Assembly: GCA_024278055.1 (NCBI GenBank)
Contig: JAJRTY010000137.1
Coordinates: forward strand, 1-33,344
Direction of reading: 5' to 3'
Origin: Alphaproteobacteria bacterium
GTDB lineage: Bacteria; Pseudomonadota; Alphaproteobacteria; Rhizobiales; JAJFHR01
Length of the DNA stretch: 33,344 bases
Part shown: one piece after another, positions 24,535-33,344 of the stretch
How the letters are laid out: every line of letters begins with the position of its first letter
How positions within the stretch are numbered: the first letter of the stretch is position 1
Position numbers and translations under genes: made by a program
The notes under the pieces: generated by a model
The model's input: only the letters and a program-made list of their open reading frames with translations
What the model was told of the DNA's origin: nothing
The model's database searches: none

Positions 24535-27500
24535 ATGCCCAAACGCGACGATATTGACAGCATAATGATTATAGGCGCCGGCCCTATTGTTATCGGTCAG
24601 GCCTGTGAATTTGATTATTCCGGAACCCAGGCGTGCAAAGCGCTGAAGGAGGAAGGATATCGGATTGTTCTGGTAAACTCGAATCCGGCCACCATCATGA
24701 CCGACCCTGATCTGGCCGACGCCACCTACATTGAGCCAATTACACCGGAAATTGTTGCCAAAATAATTGCCAAAGAAAGGCCTGACGCCCTGTTACCGAC
24801 AATGGGCGGGCAGACAGCCCTTAACACCGCACTGTCTCTGCGGCGTTTAGGCGTTTTGGACGAGTTTAATGTTGAGTTGATTGGTGCCAAGGCAGAAGCC
24901 ATCGACAAGGCCGAAGATCGTGAGCTGTTCCGCCAGGCAATGGCAAAAATTGGCCTGGAGACTCCAAAGTCAAGACTGGCCAATGCCTCTGCAACCAAGA
25001 CGGAAGAACGCGCTGGCCACCAGCGAGAGCTTGACGCCATTGCCGCGCGCAATGATTTAAACGATGAAGAACGTGACAAACTGCACGATGCCTGCATCAC
25101 CACCTGGCGGGCAAATGAACCCGAGCGCAAGGAGCGCTATAAGGCCAAAGCCCTGGGCGCAGCTTTTGACGCCCTTGCCGTGGTTGGCCTTCCCGCCATC
25201 ATCCGGCCTTCGTTTACCCTTGGCGGTACTGGTGGTGGTATAGCCTACACCCGCCAGGAGTTCTTTGATATTGTCGAAGGCGGCCTTGATGCCTCGCCGA
25301 CCACCGAAGTGCTGGTAGAGGAATCAGTGCTGGGCTGGAAAGAGTATGAAATGGAGGTCGTGCGCGACGTCCAGGATAATTGCATTATCATCTGCTCGAT
25401 TGAAAACATCGACCCCATGGGCATTCATACCGGTGATTCGATCACGGTTGCCCCGGCATTGACCCTGAGTGACAAAGAATATCAGGTGATGCGCAATGCA
25501 TCGATTGCGGTTCTGCGAGAAATTGGCGTCGAAACCGGCGGTTCCAACGTTCAATTTGCCGTAAACCCTGAAGATGGCCGTCTGGTGGTAATTGAAATGA
25601 ACCCGCGGGTATCGCGCTCATCAGCGCTGGCCTCAAAAGCCACCGGCTTCCCCATCGCCAGAGTTGCCGCCAAACTGGCCGTGGGCTATACGCTCGATGA
25701 ACTGGACAACGAAATCACCGGTGGTGCAACACCGGCGTCCTTCGAGCCGACGATTGATTATGTTGTTACCAAAATTCCGCGTTTTGCCTTTGAAAAATTC
25801 CCCGGCGCCAAGCCTTACCTTACCACCTCGATGAAATCCGTCGGTGAAGCCATGGCCATCGGCAGAACCTTCCACGAAAGCCTGCAAAAAGCCTTGCGCT
25901 CAATGGAAACCGGCCTTGACGGACTTGATGAGGTTGACATTGACGGACTGGGGCAAGGCGATGATAAAAACGCTGTGCGTGCAGCTTTGGCCGAACCCAA
26001 GCCGGACCGTCTGCTGGTCATTGCTCAAGCCTTGCGGCTGGGAGTTTCAACCGAACAAATCCATGCCTCATGCAAAATAGACCCATGGTTTATCGAGCGC
26101 ATTGAGGAAATTGTCCAGGTTGAGGAAAAGCTCCGCCAGCACGGACTTCCCGGTGATGAACATAACTTCCGCGAACTAAAAGCCATGGGCTTCAGCGATG
26201 CCCGGCTGGCAAAGCTGATCGGCAAAACTGAAGCGGACGTAACTGCGCAACGCGCAGCTATGAATGTACACCCGGTCTTCAAGCGTATTGATACCTGCGC
26301 AGCCGAATTTGCAGCGCCCACACCCTATATGTATTCGACCTACGATGTTGGAATACCCGGGGATGATGGCAATGAGGTTCATCCTTCGAACAAACGCAAA
26401 GTCATAATCCTGGGTGGCGGGCCCAACCGTATCGGCCAGGGCATTGAATTTGACTATTGCTGTTGTCATGCAGCTTTTGCACTTGGCGATGTGGGCATCG
26501 AAAGCATCATGGTCAACTGTAACCCGGAAACCGTCTCAACTGACTATGACACCTCCGACAGATTGTATTTTGAACCGCTGACCCAGGAAGATGTACTGGA
26601 AATTGTCCGCGCCGAAAGCGCCAATGGTACCCTGTTGGGCGTCATCGTACAATTTGGCGGGCAAACACCGCTGAAACTGGCGCAAGCGCTGGAGCATGCC
26701 AATGTACCCATATTGGGCACCTCGCCCGATGCCATTGATCTGGCTGAAGACCGCGATCGCTTCAAGGACCTGATCGACGAACTCGGCTTGTTGCAACCAA
26801 ACAACGGCATTGCCACAAGCGGCGAGCAGGCGAAATCCATCGCTGAAAAAATTGGCTATCCGGTTGTCATCAGACCATCTTATGTGCTCGGTGGTCGCGC
26901 TATGGAGATAGTGCGTGATAGCACCCAGCTTGAGCGTTATATCACCCAGGCGGTTGTTGTTTCGGGCAAAAGCCCGGTACTGATTGACAGCTACCTGCGC
27001 AATGCCATTGAAGTGGACGTCGATGCGCTTGCCGATGGCAGGCAAGTATTTGTCTGCGGCATCATGGAACATATTGAAGAAGCCGGCATTCATTCCGGTG
27101 ACAGTGCCTGTTCCCTGCCGCCTCATTCCATCAACGATGAAACCATTGAAATATTGAAGCAGCAGACCCATGCGTTAGCCCTGGCCTTGAATGTCAAGGG
27201 CCTGATGAATGTGCAATATGCCATCAAGGGCGACCTTATCTATATCCTTGAGGTAAACCCCCGTGCCTCGCGCACGGTACCGTTTGTGGCCAAAGTTATC
27301 GGCATGCCGATTGCCAAGATTGCCGCGCGCATAATGGCCGGTGAAAGTCTTGCCTCCTTCAACCTCAAAATGCCAAAAATAGACTATTTCGCCGTCAAAG
27401 AAGCCGTCTTCCCGTTTGCACGCTTTCCCGGTGTCGATACCATACTGGGCCCCGAAATGCGCTCCACCGGCGAAGTCATGGGCCTTGATCGCGACTATGC

Positions 27501-27951
27501 CCTGGCCTTTGCAAAAAGCCAGTTGGGCGGCGGCATGCGCGTTCCCAAATCCGGCACAGCCTTTATCTCGATGAAAGACAGTGACAAAGAACATATCGTT
27601 GCCTCGGCAAAAATCCTCGCAGGCATAGGCTTCAGCATTATCGCTTCAGGCGGCACCCAGAGGTTTTTAATTGAAAACGGTATAGAGTGCGAAAGGGTCA
27701 ACAAAGTGCTCGAAGGCAGGCCGCATATTGTTGATGCCATTAAAAACGGCGATGTTCAGATTGTCTTTAACACAACCGAAGGCGCGCAAGCCTTGTTGGA
27801 CAGTCGCTCCCTGCGGCAAACGGCACTCTTGAATAAAATCCCGTATTATACCACACTGGCAGGTGCCATTGCGGCAACGAGGGCGATTGAGGCATATAGT
27901 TCAGGAACATTTGAAGTTGCACCGCTTCAATCCTATATAAATAATCCCTGA
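24535..27951 (+). CDS. carB: Carbamoyl-phosphate synthase large subunit CarB
   Basis: The 1138-residue enzyme makes carbamoyl phosphate from ammonia (released by CarA), bicarbonate and two ATP, for arginine and pyrimidine synthesis. It has two homologous ATP-grasp halves. The first starts [20 protein letters not shown] and has the carboxyphosphate site with [14 protein letters not shown]. The second starts [20 protein letters not shown] and has [16 protein letters not shown]. The C-terminal MGS-like regulatory domain contains [21 protein letters not shown] charged insertion of about 60 residues in the first half (around 155-215) makes it longer than the E. coli protein and is usual in alphaproteobacteria. 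carA is not in the window. The Shine-Dalgarno before the ATG is weak. Confidence 0.97.
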   Translation: MPKRDDIDSIMIIGAGPIVIGQACEFDYSGTQACKALKEEGYRIVLVNSNPATIMTDPDLADATYIEPITPEIVAKIIAKERPDALLPTMGGQTALNTALSLRRLGVLDEFNVELIGAKAEAIDKAEDRELFRQAMAKIGLETPKSRLANASATKTEERAGHQRELDAIAARNDLNDEERDKLHDACITTWRANEPERKERYKAKALGAAFDALAVVGLPAIIRPSFTLGGTGGGIAYTRQEFFDIVEGGLDASPTTEVLVEESVLGWKEYEMEVVRDVQDNCIIICSIENIDPMGIHTGDSITVAPALTLSDKEYQVMRNASIAVLREIGVETGGSNVQFAVNPEDGRLVVIEMNPRVSRSSALASKATGFPIARVAAKLAVGYTLDELDNEITGGATPASFEPTIDYVVTKIPRFAFEKFPGAKPYLTTSMKSVGEAMAIGRTFHESLQKALRSMETGLDGLDEVDIDGLGQGDDKNAVRAALAEPKPDRLLVIAQALRLGVSTEQIHASCKIDPWFIERIEEIVQVEEKLRQHGLPGDEHNFRELKAMGFSDARLAKLIGKTEADVTAQRAAMNVHPVFKRIDTCAAEFAAPTPYMYSTYDVGIPGDDGNEVHPSNKRKVIILGGGPNRIGQGIEFDYCCCHAAFALGDVGIESIMVNCNPETVSTDYDTSDRLYFEPLTQEDVLEIVRAESANGTLLGVIVQFGGQTPLKLAQALEHANVPILGTSPDAIDLAEDRDRFKDLIDELGLLQPNNGIATSGEQAKSIAEKIGYPVVIRPSYVLGGRAMEIVRDSTQLERYITQAVVVSGKSPVLIDSYLRNAIEVDVDALADGRQVFVCGIMEHIEEAGIHSGDSACSLPPHSINDETIEILKQQTHALALALNVKGLMNVQYAIKGDLIYILEVNPRASRTVPFVAKVIGMPIAKIAARIMAGESLASFNLKMPKIDYFAVKEAVFPFARFPGVDTILGPEMRSTGEVMGLDRDYALAFAKSQLGGGMRVPKSGTAFISMKDSDKEHIVASAKILAGIGFSIIASGGTQRFLIENGIECERVNKVLEGRPHIVDAIKNGDVQIVFNTTEGAQALLDSRSLRQTALLNKIPYYTTLAGAIAATRAIEAYSSGTFEVAPLQSYINNP

Positions 27952-28089
27952 GTTAATTTTATATTGACCGTTGCGCACCGGGATATCCTGAGCGATACTG
28001 GAAGCGGGTATTTTTCGCGTGTTAAGAAAAAAAGATATTTGTTCGCTGTACGAAACATAAACAGTGATCTGAAGACGAGGTATTGAGGT

Positions 28090-28566
28090 TTGAACGATAA
28101 AGTTCCCATGACAATTGGCGGGCATATTGCCATCCAGGAAGAAGTAAAGCTGCTTAAATCAGTTGAACGCCCGGCGATCATTAAAGCGATTGCCGAAGCG
28201 CGCAAACATGGCGATTTGTCAGAAAACGCCGAATATCATGCAGCTAAAGAACAACAGGGCCTCAACGAAGCGCGCATCGCCGAACTTGAAGACCACCTCG
28301 GCCGCGCCGAAGTCATCGATGTCTCCAAACTGTCGGGCGACACAGTAAAATTCGGCGCCGATATCGTCGTTGTGGACGAAGACAGCGACGAAGAGTTCAG
28401 ATACCAGATCGTCGGTGAATTCGAAGCCGACGTAAAAAAAGGCCGTATCTCAATAAGATCCCCCATAGCCCGCGCCCTCATAGGCAAATCCGTCGGCGAC
28501 AGCGTAGAAGTAGCCACCCCGGGCGGCGGCAAATCGTATGAGATCCTTAAGATTGATTATAACTGA
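28090..28566 (+). CDS. greA: Transcription elongation factor GreA
   Basis: The 158-residue factor rescues backtracked RNA polymerase by stimulating cleavage of the nascent RNA. The N-terminal coiled coil carries the acidic tip [16 protein letters not shown] and the C-terminal domain ends with [18 protein letters not shown] and [10 protein letters not shown] chose the TTG at 28090 ([12 protein letters not shown]) because the VPMT element is conserved in alphaproteobacterial GreA and GAGG lies 9 nt upstream; an ATG at 28108 would cut the conserved N-terminus. It follows carB after 138 bp, a common neighbour order in this class. Confidence 0.95.
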   Translation: MNDKVPMTIGGHIAIQEEVKLLKSVERPAIIKAIAEARKHGDLSENAEYHAAKEQQGLNEARIAELEDHLGRAEVIDVSKLSGDTVKFGADIVVVDEDSDEEFRYQIVGEFEADVKKGRISIRSPIARALIGKSVGDSVEVATPGGGKSYEILKIDYN

Positions 28567-28615
28567 TAGGGCGATCAGTCTTTGGCGAGGGGCGATCAGT
28601 TTGGCAAATCCCTGA

Positions 28616-29446
28616 TTATTCCGGAAGGAGTGTGCGGGCGTTTTCGTAGGCTATTTTTTGGGCCACCTTGTGCGGCAGTTTCCCCAGCCATTCGCGGTGT
28701 TGATCAATCAGGTATTTGTAAATGCTCCAGCGGTCGTTTTCCCAGGTGTCAGAGCCAACGCTAAAGCGGTTGGCGTGGCGGATCAGCAATTCTTTCCATT
28801 CCGGCTCCACATCATCGCCCCCCATAATGTGTTCAGCCCGGTAGGACAATTCTGCCGACAGATTTGGGTATTGATCGAGCATGCGGGCGATCACTTCGGG
28901 AGGTTCGTCAAATCCGGCATGGGCCCACAGGACTTTCAGCCCCGGTCGTTTTTTGAATAGCGCCTCGATTACGCGGGAGCTGGTGTGCAAATGCATCACC
29001 AGTTTTTGCTCTGCTGCCAGATCAAAATATTGCGACATCTGCGGTGTTTCCAGGTCTCGTGCAAACCACAGGATGACTTCGCCAAAAGCCCTGTGGCGCA
29101 GGGTTTTCAGCCGAGCCTTGCTATAGGTCACCAGGTTCTGGCTTTTGTACCATCTGACTTTTTCAGAGGGTGTGCGGTAGGGTCGCAACCCTGGCACCAG
29201 CCGCTGCGGCGCGATGGCCAGAAGATCTGCCGTTCCACTATCGGGAGTTGATGAAACCAGCGCTGATTTTACGTTGGCCCGATCCATTTTTTCCAGCACA
29301 TCTTTGGGCGAATAAACCGGCCAGGCTTGTTTGGAATAATGTAAATGAGTATCGAAAACCGGACCCTTGTAATTGCCATCCTTAGCGATTGCCAAAGGCA
29401 GGGATGCAACAACAAACAAAACCATTGTCAGGATCACGGTACGCAT
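28616..29446 (-). CDS. Exported amidohydrolase-2 family protein
   Basis: From the ATG at 29446 the protein has 276 residues and starts with a signal peptide (MRTVILTMVLFVVASLPLAIA, then KDGN); the open frame extends to 29515 but its upstream part looks non-coding. The TIM-barrel metal-dependent hydrolase fold of Amidohydrolase_2 is indicated by DTHLH near the mature N-terminus, MHLHTS, WAHAGFDEPPEV, and the active-site Asp in VGSDTWEND. Members decarboxylate or hydrolyse small lactone or carboxylate substrates; the export signal suggests a periplasmic role. It is convergent with greA. The substrate cannot be told. Confidence 0.75.
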   Translation of the reverse strand: MRTVILTMVLFVVASLPLAIAKDGNYKGPVFDTHLHYSKQAWPVYSPKDVLEKMDRANVKSALVSSTPDSGTADLLAIAPQRLVPGLRPYRTPSEKVRWYKSQNLVTYSKARLKTLRHRAFGEVILWFARDLETPQMSQYFDLAAEQKLVMHLHTSSRVIEALFKKRPGLKVLWAHAGFDEPPEVIARMLDQYPNLSAELSYRAEHIMGGDDVEPEWKELLIRHANRFSVGSDTWENDRWSIYKYLIDQHREWLGKLPHKVAQKIAYENARTLLPE

Positions 29447-29595
29447 AACTGTATTTAGCACAGTTGCCAGCACAAGGCCAACCCGCACTGGCCCGTGATG
29501 GAAGGGGAAAAACATACAGTCCGGACAGAAATTCTTGCTCAGGGAAAATCATCAGCTTGAGTAAAACGATGCAAAATGGTAATTTTTTTGCCAAA

Positions 29596-29604
29596 TGCTA
29601 TAGT
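29596..29604 (+). promoter_or_regulatory. Extended -10 promoter upstream of manC
   Basis: TGCTATAGT is an extended -10 element (TGn followed by TATAGT at 29599-29604) about 80 bp upstream of the manC ATG, in an AT-rich part of the 239-bp divergent gap. No good -35 is seen, which an extended -10 does not require. Confidence 0.4.
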
Positions 29605-29685
29605 ATTTTTCTACTTCCTTGAGCAAAGTCCAACAAGTAGAAAAGATGGTTGAAACACATTAATACTTCTGTAAACTGCAACCAT

Positions 29686-31101
29686 ATGCAAATTACTCCA
29701 GTAATCCTGTCCGGTGGCTCGGGAACAAGACTTTGGCCGCTGTCGCGTGAAACTTATCCCAAACAGTTCCTGCAGATATTTGACGGGCTCAGTTTGTTTC
29801 AACGCACCTGCGACAGGGTCAACAAAAACCTGTTTGCCCCTCCCCTTGTTCTAGCCAATCACGCGCACCGGTTTTTGATACAGGAGCAGCTGGAACAATT
29901 GAAAACCACCCATTCGGGGATTATCATTGAACCGGATTTGCGCAATACTGCACCTGCAGCCCTTGTCTCCGCCCTCTTTACCGCTGAGCGTGATGAAAAC
30001 ACTCTGCTGCTTCTTCTGCCTTCGGATCATTACATCACTGATCATGCGGCATTTATCGATGTAATCCGAAAGGCCATTCCCGCCGCACAAAACGGGGCAA
30101 TCGTCACCTTTGGCATCAGGCCGCACAGCCCCCATACCGGCTATGGCTATATCAAGGTCAAAGAGACTGCCGCAGGCCTGCTGGATGTCGAAAAATTTGT
30201 CGAAAAACCGGATCGCAAAACAGCATCTTCATATATTGAACAGGAAAACCACCTGTGGAACGCCGGTATCTTTCTAGTATCCGCCAAAACACTCATCGCC
30301 AATTTTGAACACCACGCACCTGACCTGCTCGCCCCCTGCCGAACGGCCTTGAGCAATGCCCGCAACGATCTTGATTTCCTGGTTTTGGATGAGCATGCCT
30401 ATCAGGCCTGCCGTTCTATCTCTCTTGATTGTGCGATTATGGAAAAGTCCAAAAACATCGCCTGCATCTCCTTTGATCTCAACTGGAGCGACATGGGCTC
30501 GTGGCAGGCGATGGCAGATCTGATGGAGAAAAACCCTGACGGCAATGCCACGCGTGGCAATGTTGTGCTTGAGGAGGCGACAAACAATCTGGTCTACAGC
30601 GACGGTCCGCTGGTGGCGGTATCCGGGCTCGACAATATCGTCGTCGTTGCCACCGGAGATTCAGTTCTGGTGATTGCAAAAGACAAAGTTGAAAGTGTCA
30701 AGCAGCTTGTTAATCAGATCAGGAGCAACGGCGGGCGTCAGCCCCTTACCCACAATCGCGTCTACCGCCCGTGGGGCTGGTATGAACGTTTGAGCCAAGG
30801 CGATCAATTTCAGGTTAAATCTTTAATGGTCAGGCCGGGCAAAAAGCTTTCCTTGCAAAAACATATCCACCGCTCGGAACACTGGGTCGTTGTCAAAGGC
30901 ACGGTTGAGGTCAGGCTTGGAGAGAAAATCAGTGTGCTGAGTGAAAACCAGTCGACATTCATCCCTCGTGGCTCTGTGCATCGACTGCACAATCCCGGCA
31001 GTCTCCCCGCCTATCTGATTGAAGTTCAATCCGGCGACTACCTCGGCGAAGACGATATCGAGCGCATTGAAGATGACTTCAACAGGCTCGATGTTGAATA
31101 G
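29686..31101 (+). CDS. manC: Mannose-1-phosphate guanylyltransferase / mannose-6-phosphate isomerase
   Basis: The 471-residue bifunctional enzyme (ManC/AlgA/CpsB type) makes GDP-mannose for surface polysaccharides. The N-terminal nucleotidyltransferase has the pyrophosphorylase signature VILSGGSGTRLWPLSRE, then FVEKP and the LWNAGIFL block. The C-terminal cupin isomerase domain has RPWGWYE, the metal-binding LQKHIHRSEHWVVVKG segment and FIPRGSVHRLHNPG. A TTG at 29650 would add 12 non-conserved residues, so the ATG at 29686 directly before the conserved core is chosen, although no clear Shine-Dalgarno is visible. No other polysaccharide gene is adjacent here. Confidence 0.93.
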   Translation: MQITPVILSGGSGTRLWPLSRETYPKQFLQIFDGLSLFQRTCDRVNKNLFAPPLVLANHAHRFLIQEQLEQLKTTHSGIIIEPDLRNTAPAALVSALFTAERDENTLLLLLPSDHYITDHAAFIDVIRKAIPAAQNGAIVTFGIRPHSPHTGYGYIKVKETAAGLLDVEKFVEKPDRKTASSYIEQENHLWNAGIFLVSAKTLIANFEHHAPDLLAPCRTALSNARNDLDFLVLDEHAYQACRSISLDCAIMEKSKNIACISFDLNWSDMGSWQAMADLMEKNPDGNATRGNVVLEEATNNLVYSDGPLVAVSGLDNIVVVATGDSVLVIAKDKVESVKQLVNQIRSNGGRQPLTHNRVYRPWGWYERLSQGDQFQVKSLMVRPGKKLSLQKHIHRSEHWVVVKGTVEVRLGEKISVLSENQSTFIPRGSVHRLHNPGSLPAYLIEVQSGDYLGEDDIERIEDDFNRLDVE

Positions 31102-31226
31102 ATTGAAAATCGCTGATTGGCGGTGTTTGTCACCAAAACCATCGCTGCCAAAAAATTAATCCCTTGACGAATGTAAAGCATTGGCACCACATTATTGCTA
31201 AAAACCAAAGCAAAAATGGATGCGGG

Positions 31227-33344
31227 ATGGACCAGCCAACGCCTCACAAGCCAAATCGATGGAGACGGTTTTCCCAGTGGGATGAGCGGCCTTTGAGGCT
31301 CGACAACTTCGCTGTTGATGATCCCGAAAACGGCTTTTCGGCCATGAACGGCGCCGACGATCCCCAACCCGGAATCGAAGTTAAGGACGGTCGCATTGTC
31401 GTGATGGATGGGGTCGCTGTTGCTGATTTCGATATGATTGACATGTTCATTGCCCGCCATCACCTTGATGTTGAAACGGTGGTGGAGACCATGTCTTTGC
31501 CGGCAACTGAAATTGCCCGCATGCTGGTGGATATGAACGTGCCGCGCACTGAGTTGGTAAAGCTCGCCCACGGGCTTACCCCGGCGAGACTGGCCGAGGT
31601 CGTTGCTCAATTAACGGCGATGGAACTGACCTTTGCCTATTCCAAAATCCGCGCACGCAAAACACCGGGAAATCAGGGCCACGTTACCAACGCCAAGGAT
31701 GACCCGCTGCAACTGGTGGCTGACGCAGCCACTGCCGTTGCCTTTGGCTTTGATGAAATCGAAACCACCATGCGGGTGTCACGCAACGCCTGGTCCAATG
31801 CCCTTGCCTGTTGTGTCGGTGCAGCTGTCGGGCGCTGGGGAACGTTGTTTCAATGCTCGAGCGAAGAAGCCGAAGAGCTGCAAATCGGCATGGCGGGATT
31901 TTCGTCTTATGCCGAAACCGTGTCTGTCTATGGCACTGAAAAAGCCTTTATCGATGGTGATGACACGCCCTGGTCCAAAGCATTTCTGACCAGTGCCTAT
32001 GCTTCACGCGGCATAAAAATGCGCTGCACATCGGGTGCCGCATCTGAATTGCTGATGGGCTTTCATGAAAAAAAGTCGCTGCTGTACCTCGAAGCGCGGT
32101 GTTTATGTATGCAACGCGCCATGGGCGCACAAGGCACTCAGAACGGTGGCATTGACGGTGCGCCGCTGGCCGCCAGCATTGCCGGTGGGGTGCGTGAGCT
32201 GATGGCGGAAAACCTGCTTGCCGTTTGGCTCGATCTCGAATGTGCCTCAGGCAATGATGCCCGCAGTTCTGAATCGGAAATCCGCATTGGTGCCAAAATA
32301 TTACCCTATTTGATCTCAGGCTCGGATTTTATCTGCTCGGGCTTTGGCACCATTTTAAAATATGACAATTCCTTCAATGCCTCACTGTTCAATGGCGAGG
32401 AGTTGGAAGAATTCCTTGTACTCCAGCGCGATTTCGAGGCCGATGGCGGCCTCGTCCCGGTTGAGGAAGCTCAAATACTTGACGTGCGCAGCCGCGCGGT
32501 TGAGGCCCTGTCGGCCGTATTTGAAGAACTCGATCTGGGCACTCCCACTGAACATATGAAAAACAGTGTGGTGGCAGCTTCAGGCTCTGATGAAACCGAA
32601 AGCTATATGCCACGCGATGTGGCATTGATCAGTGATAAGATCAAAACCCGCGGCATCACTGTCGTCGATGTCATCAAGGCACTGGCCAGACGCGGGTTTG
32701 GTCAAGAAGCTGAACATCTGTTATCGCTGGTAAAGCTCAGGGTGTCCGGTGATTACCTGCAAACCTCGGCAATTATCAGAAATGGCAGCGTCATTTCCGC
32801 CATCAACGATGCCAATGATTACAACGGCCCCGGCAGCGGTTATCAACTCAGCGACCAGCGCCGTGAGGAAATTATCAATATACGTGACCAACTCACCCGT
32901 GACGCAGTTTTGCATAAGGAAAAAACTTTTCAAGCCCGCGAAACAACGCAAATTACATACACAAAAACTGCCGATGCCGAACGTGGTGAACGCAATGATG
33001 AAGTCGTCATCGGTATCTCTCCGGCATTTGGCCTCAAATTGTTCCGAACCACCGGAGACCATCCGCTCAGTCAGGTGCTGGCCGAATTGATGGCAGGCAT
33101 AAAAGCCAAAGGATTGCGCCCCCGGATTGTGCGCTTTAACCACACGGCGGACACGTCATTTCTGGGCTTAAGTGCCGCCAGCCTGTCGGGTTCAGGCATT
33201 GGCATCGGCATTCAGGCCAAGGGAACAGCGGTCATTCATCACATCGACCGCCTGCCACATAATAATCTCGAGCTGTTTTCCAATGCCCCCATCACCCGGC
33301 TGGAGCATTACCGCAGGTTTGGTGAAAACGCAGCAGACTATGCC
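31227..33344 (+). CDS. B12-dependent diol/glycerol dehydratase, fused large and medium subunits (partial, 3' end missing)
   Basis: The frame is open for 706 codons from the ATG at 31227 to the window edge. The first about 555 residues match the large subunit of adenosylcobalamin-dependent propanediol/glycerol dehydratase (PduC): KSLLYLEARCLCMQRAMG, WLDLECASGNDA, SGFGTILKYDNSF and FEADGGLVPV. From about residue 591 the chain continues as the medium subunit (PduD): DEVVIGISPAFGLKLFRTTG, LSGSGIGIGIQAKGTAVIHH and NLELFSNAPITRLEHYRRFG. Such fusions are known in actinobacteria and rhizobia. The enzyme turns 1,2-diols or glycerol into aldehydes. Small-subunit and reactivase genes would be expected to the right. 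No cobalamin riboswitch is seen in the 125-bp leader, and the Shine-Dalgarno is weak. Confidence 0.9.
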   Translation, partial: MDQPTPHKPNRWRRFSQWDERPLRLDNFAVDDPENGFSAMNGADDPQPGIEVKDGRIVVMDGVAVADFDMIDMFIARHHLDVETVVETMSLPATEIARMLVDMNVPRTELVKLAHGLTPARLAEVVAQLTAMELTFAYSKIRARKTPGNQGHVTNAKDDPLQLVADAATAVAFGFDEIETTMRVSRNAWSNALACCVGAAVGRWGTLFQCSSEEAEELQIGMAGFSSYAETVSVYGTEKAFIDGDDTPWSKAFLTSAYASRGIKMRCTSGAASELLMGFHEKKSLLYLEARCLCMQRAMGAQGTQNGGIDGAPLAASIAGGVRELMAENLLAVWLDLECASGNDARSSESEIRIGAKILPYLISGSDFICSGFGTILKYDNSFNASLFNGEELEEFLVLQRDFEADGGLVPVEEAQILDVRSRAVEALSAVFEELDLGTPTEHMKNSVVAASGSDETESYMPRDVALISDKIKTRGITVVDVIKALARRGFGQEAEHLLSLVKLRVSGDYLQTSAIIRNGSVISAINDANDYNGPGSGYQLSDQRREEIINIRDQLTRDAVLHKEKTFQARETTQITYTKTADAERGERNDEVVIGISPAFGLKLFRTTGDHPLSQVLAELMAGIKAKGLRPRIVRFNHTADTSFLGLSAASLSGSGIGIGIQAKGTAVIHHIDRLPHNNLELFSNAPITRLEHYRRFGENAADYA

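Noticed and set aside
26536..27171. 211-codon minus-strand open frame inside carB, and similar ones such as 8348-8911
   Set aside because: They lie entirely within strongly conserved genes on the opposite strand and show no domain motifs; they are shadows of codon bias.
31181..31199. Sigma-54-like promoter (TTGGCAC...TTGCTA) before the dehydratase gene
   Set aside because: The GG and GC elements are 14 bp apart instead of the strictly required 12, so RpoN should not recognise it.

Overview
The window looks like chromosomal DNA of an alphaproteobacterium, most likely Hyphomicrobiales (Rhizobiales). The grounds are a LysR regulator of the LsrB/VtlR type next to trxB with an Lrp/AsnC gene close by, a pair of anti-Shine-Dalgarno small RNAs, an alphaproteobacterial insertion in CarB, and a GreA that begins VPMT. 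No phage, IS element, CRISPR array, tRNA or rRNA is visible. Gene density is high and base composition looks even.

Layout, left to right. (1) 300-3521: a copper-efflux operon, copZ-copA-cueR, behind a promoter with the 19-bp spacer and dyad typical of CueR. (2) 3534-4643, minus strand: a TIGR03032/DUF4915-type predicted beta-propeller. (3) 4781-13839: a sensory and transport island. A periplasmic binding protein, a membrane histidine kinase and an NtrC-type regulator (PgtC/PgtB/PgtA-like order) are followed by a consensus sigma-54 promoter. That promoter drives a second, paralogous binding protein, a fused two-domain permease and an ATPase. The sequence therefore shows both the controller and its probable target promoter. 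(4) 13983-18093: an EF-G-like GTPase with an altered G3 motif, the MsrP molybdoprotein, and a PhzF-family protein.

(5) 18094-22750 is the most interesting stretch. An intergenic region carries two tandem, nearly identical minus-strand small-RNA genes with C-rich anti-Shine-Dalgarno loops. Each has its own terminator, and each has a TATGCG/CGCATA palindrome centred about 66 bp before its probable start. They lie directly downstream of the lsrB/vtlR-like gene, itself the last gene of a compact minus-strand run ELM1-like / 2OG-Fe(II) oxygenase / trxB / lsrB. An Lrp/AsnC gene diverges from this run. (6) 22747-24317, minus strand: a second 2OG-Fe(II) oxygenase and a DUF4396-type membrane protein. 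(7) 24535-28566: carB and greA. (8) 28616-33344: an exported amidohydrolase, a mannose-1-phosphate guanylyltransferase, and the 5' part of a fused large/medium subunit of a B12-dependent diol/glycerol dehydratase that runs off the right edge.

How the genes may work together (inference): the two-component system senses a periplasmic ligand, possibly an organic phosphate judging from PgtC and AfuA relatives, and switches on uptake through sigma-54. The small-RNA pair resembles AbcR/NfeR RNAs, which in rhizobia repress ABC-transporter mRNAs, and is probably controlled by the adjacent LysR protein.
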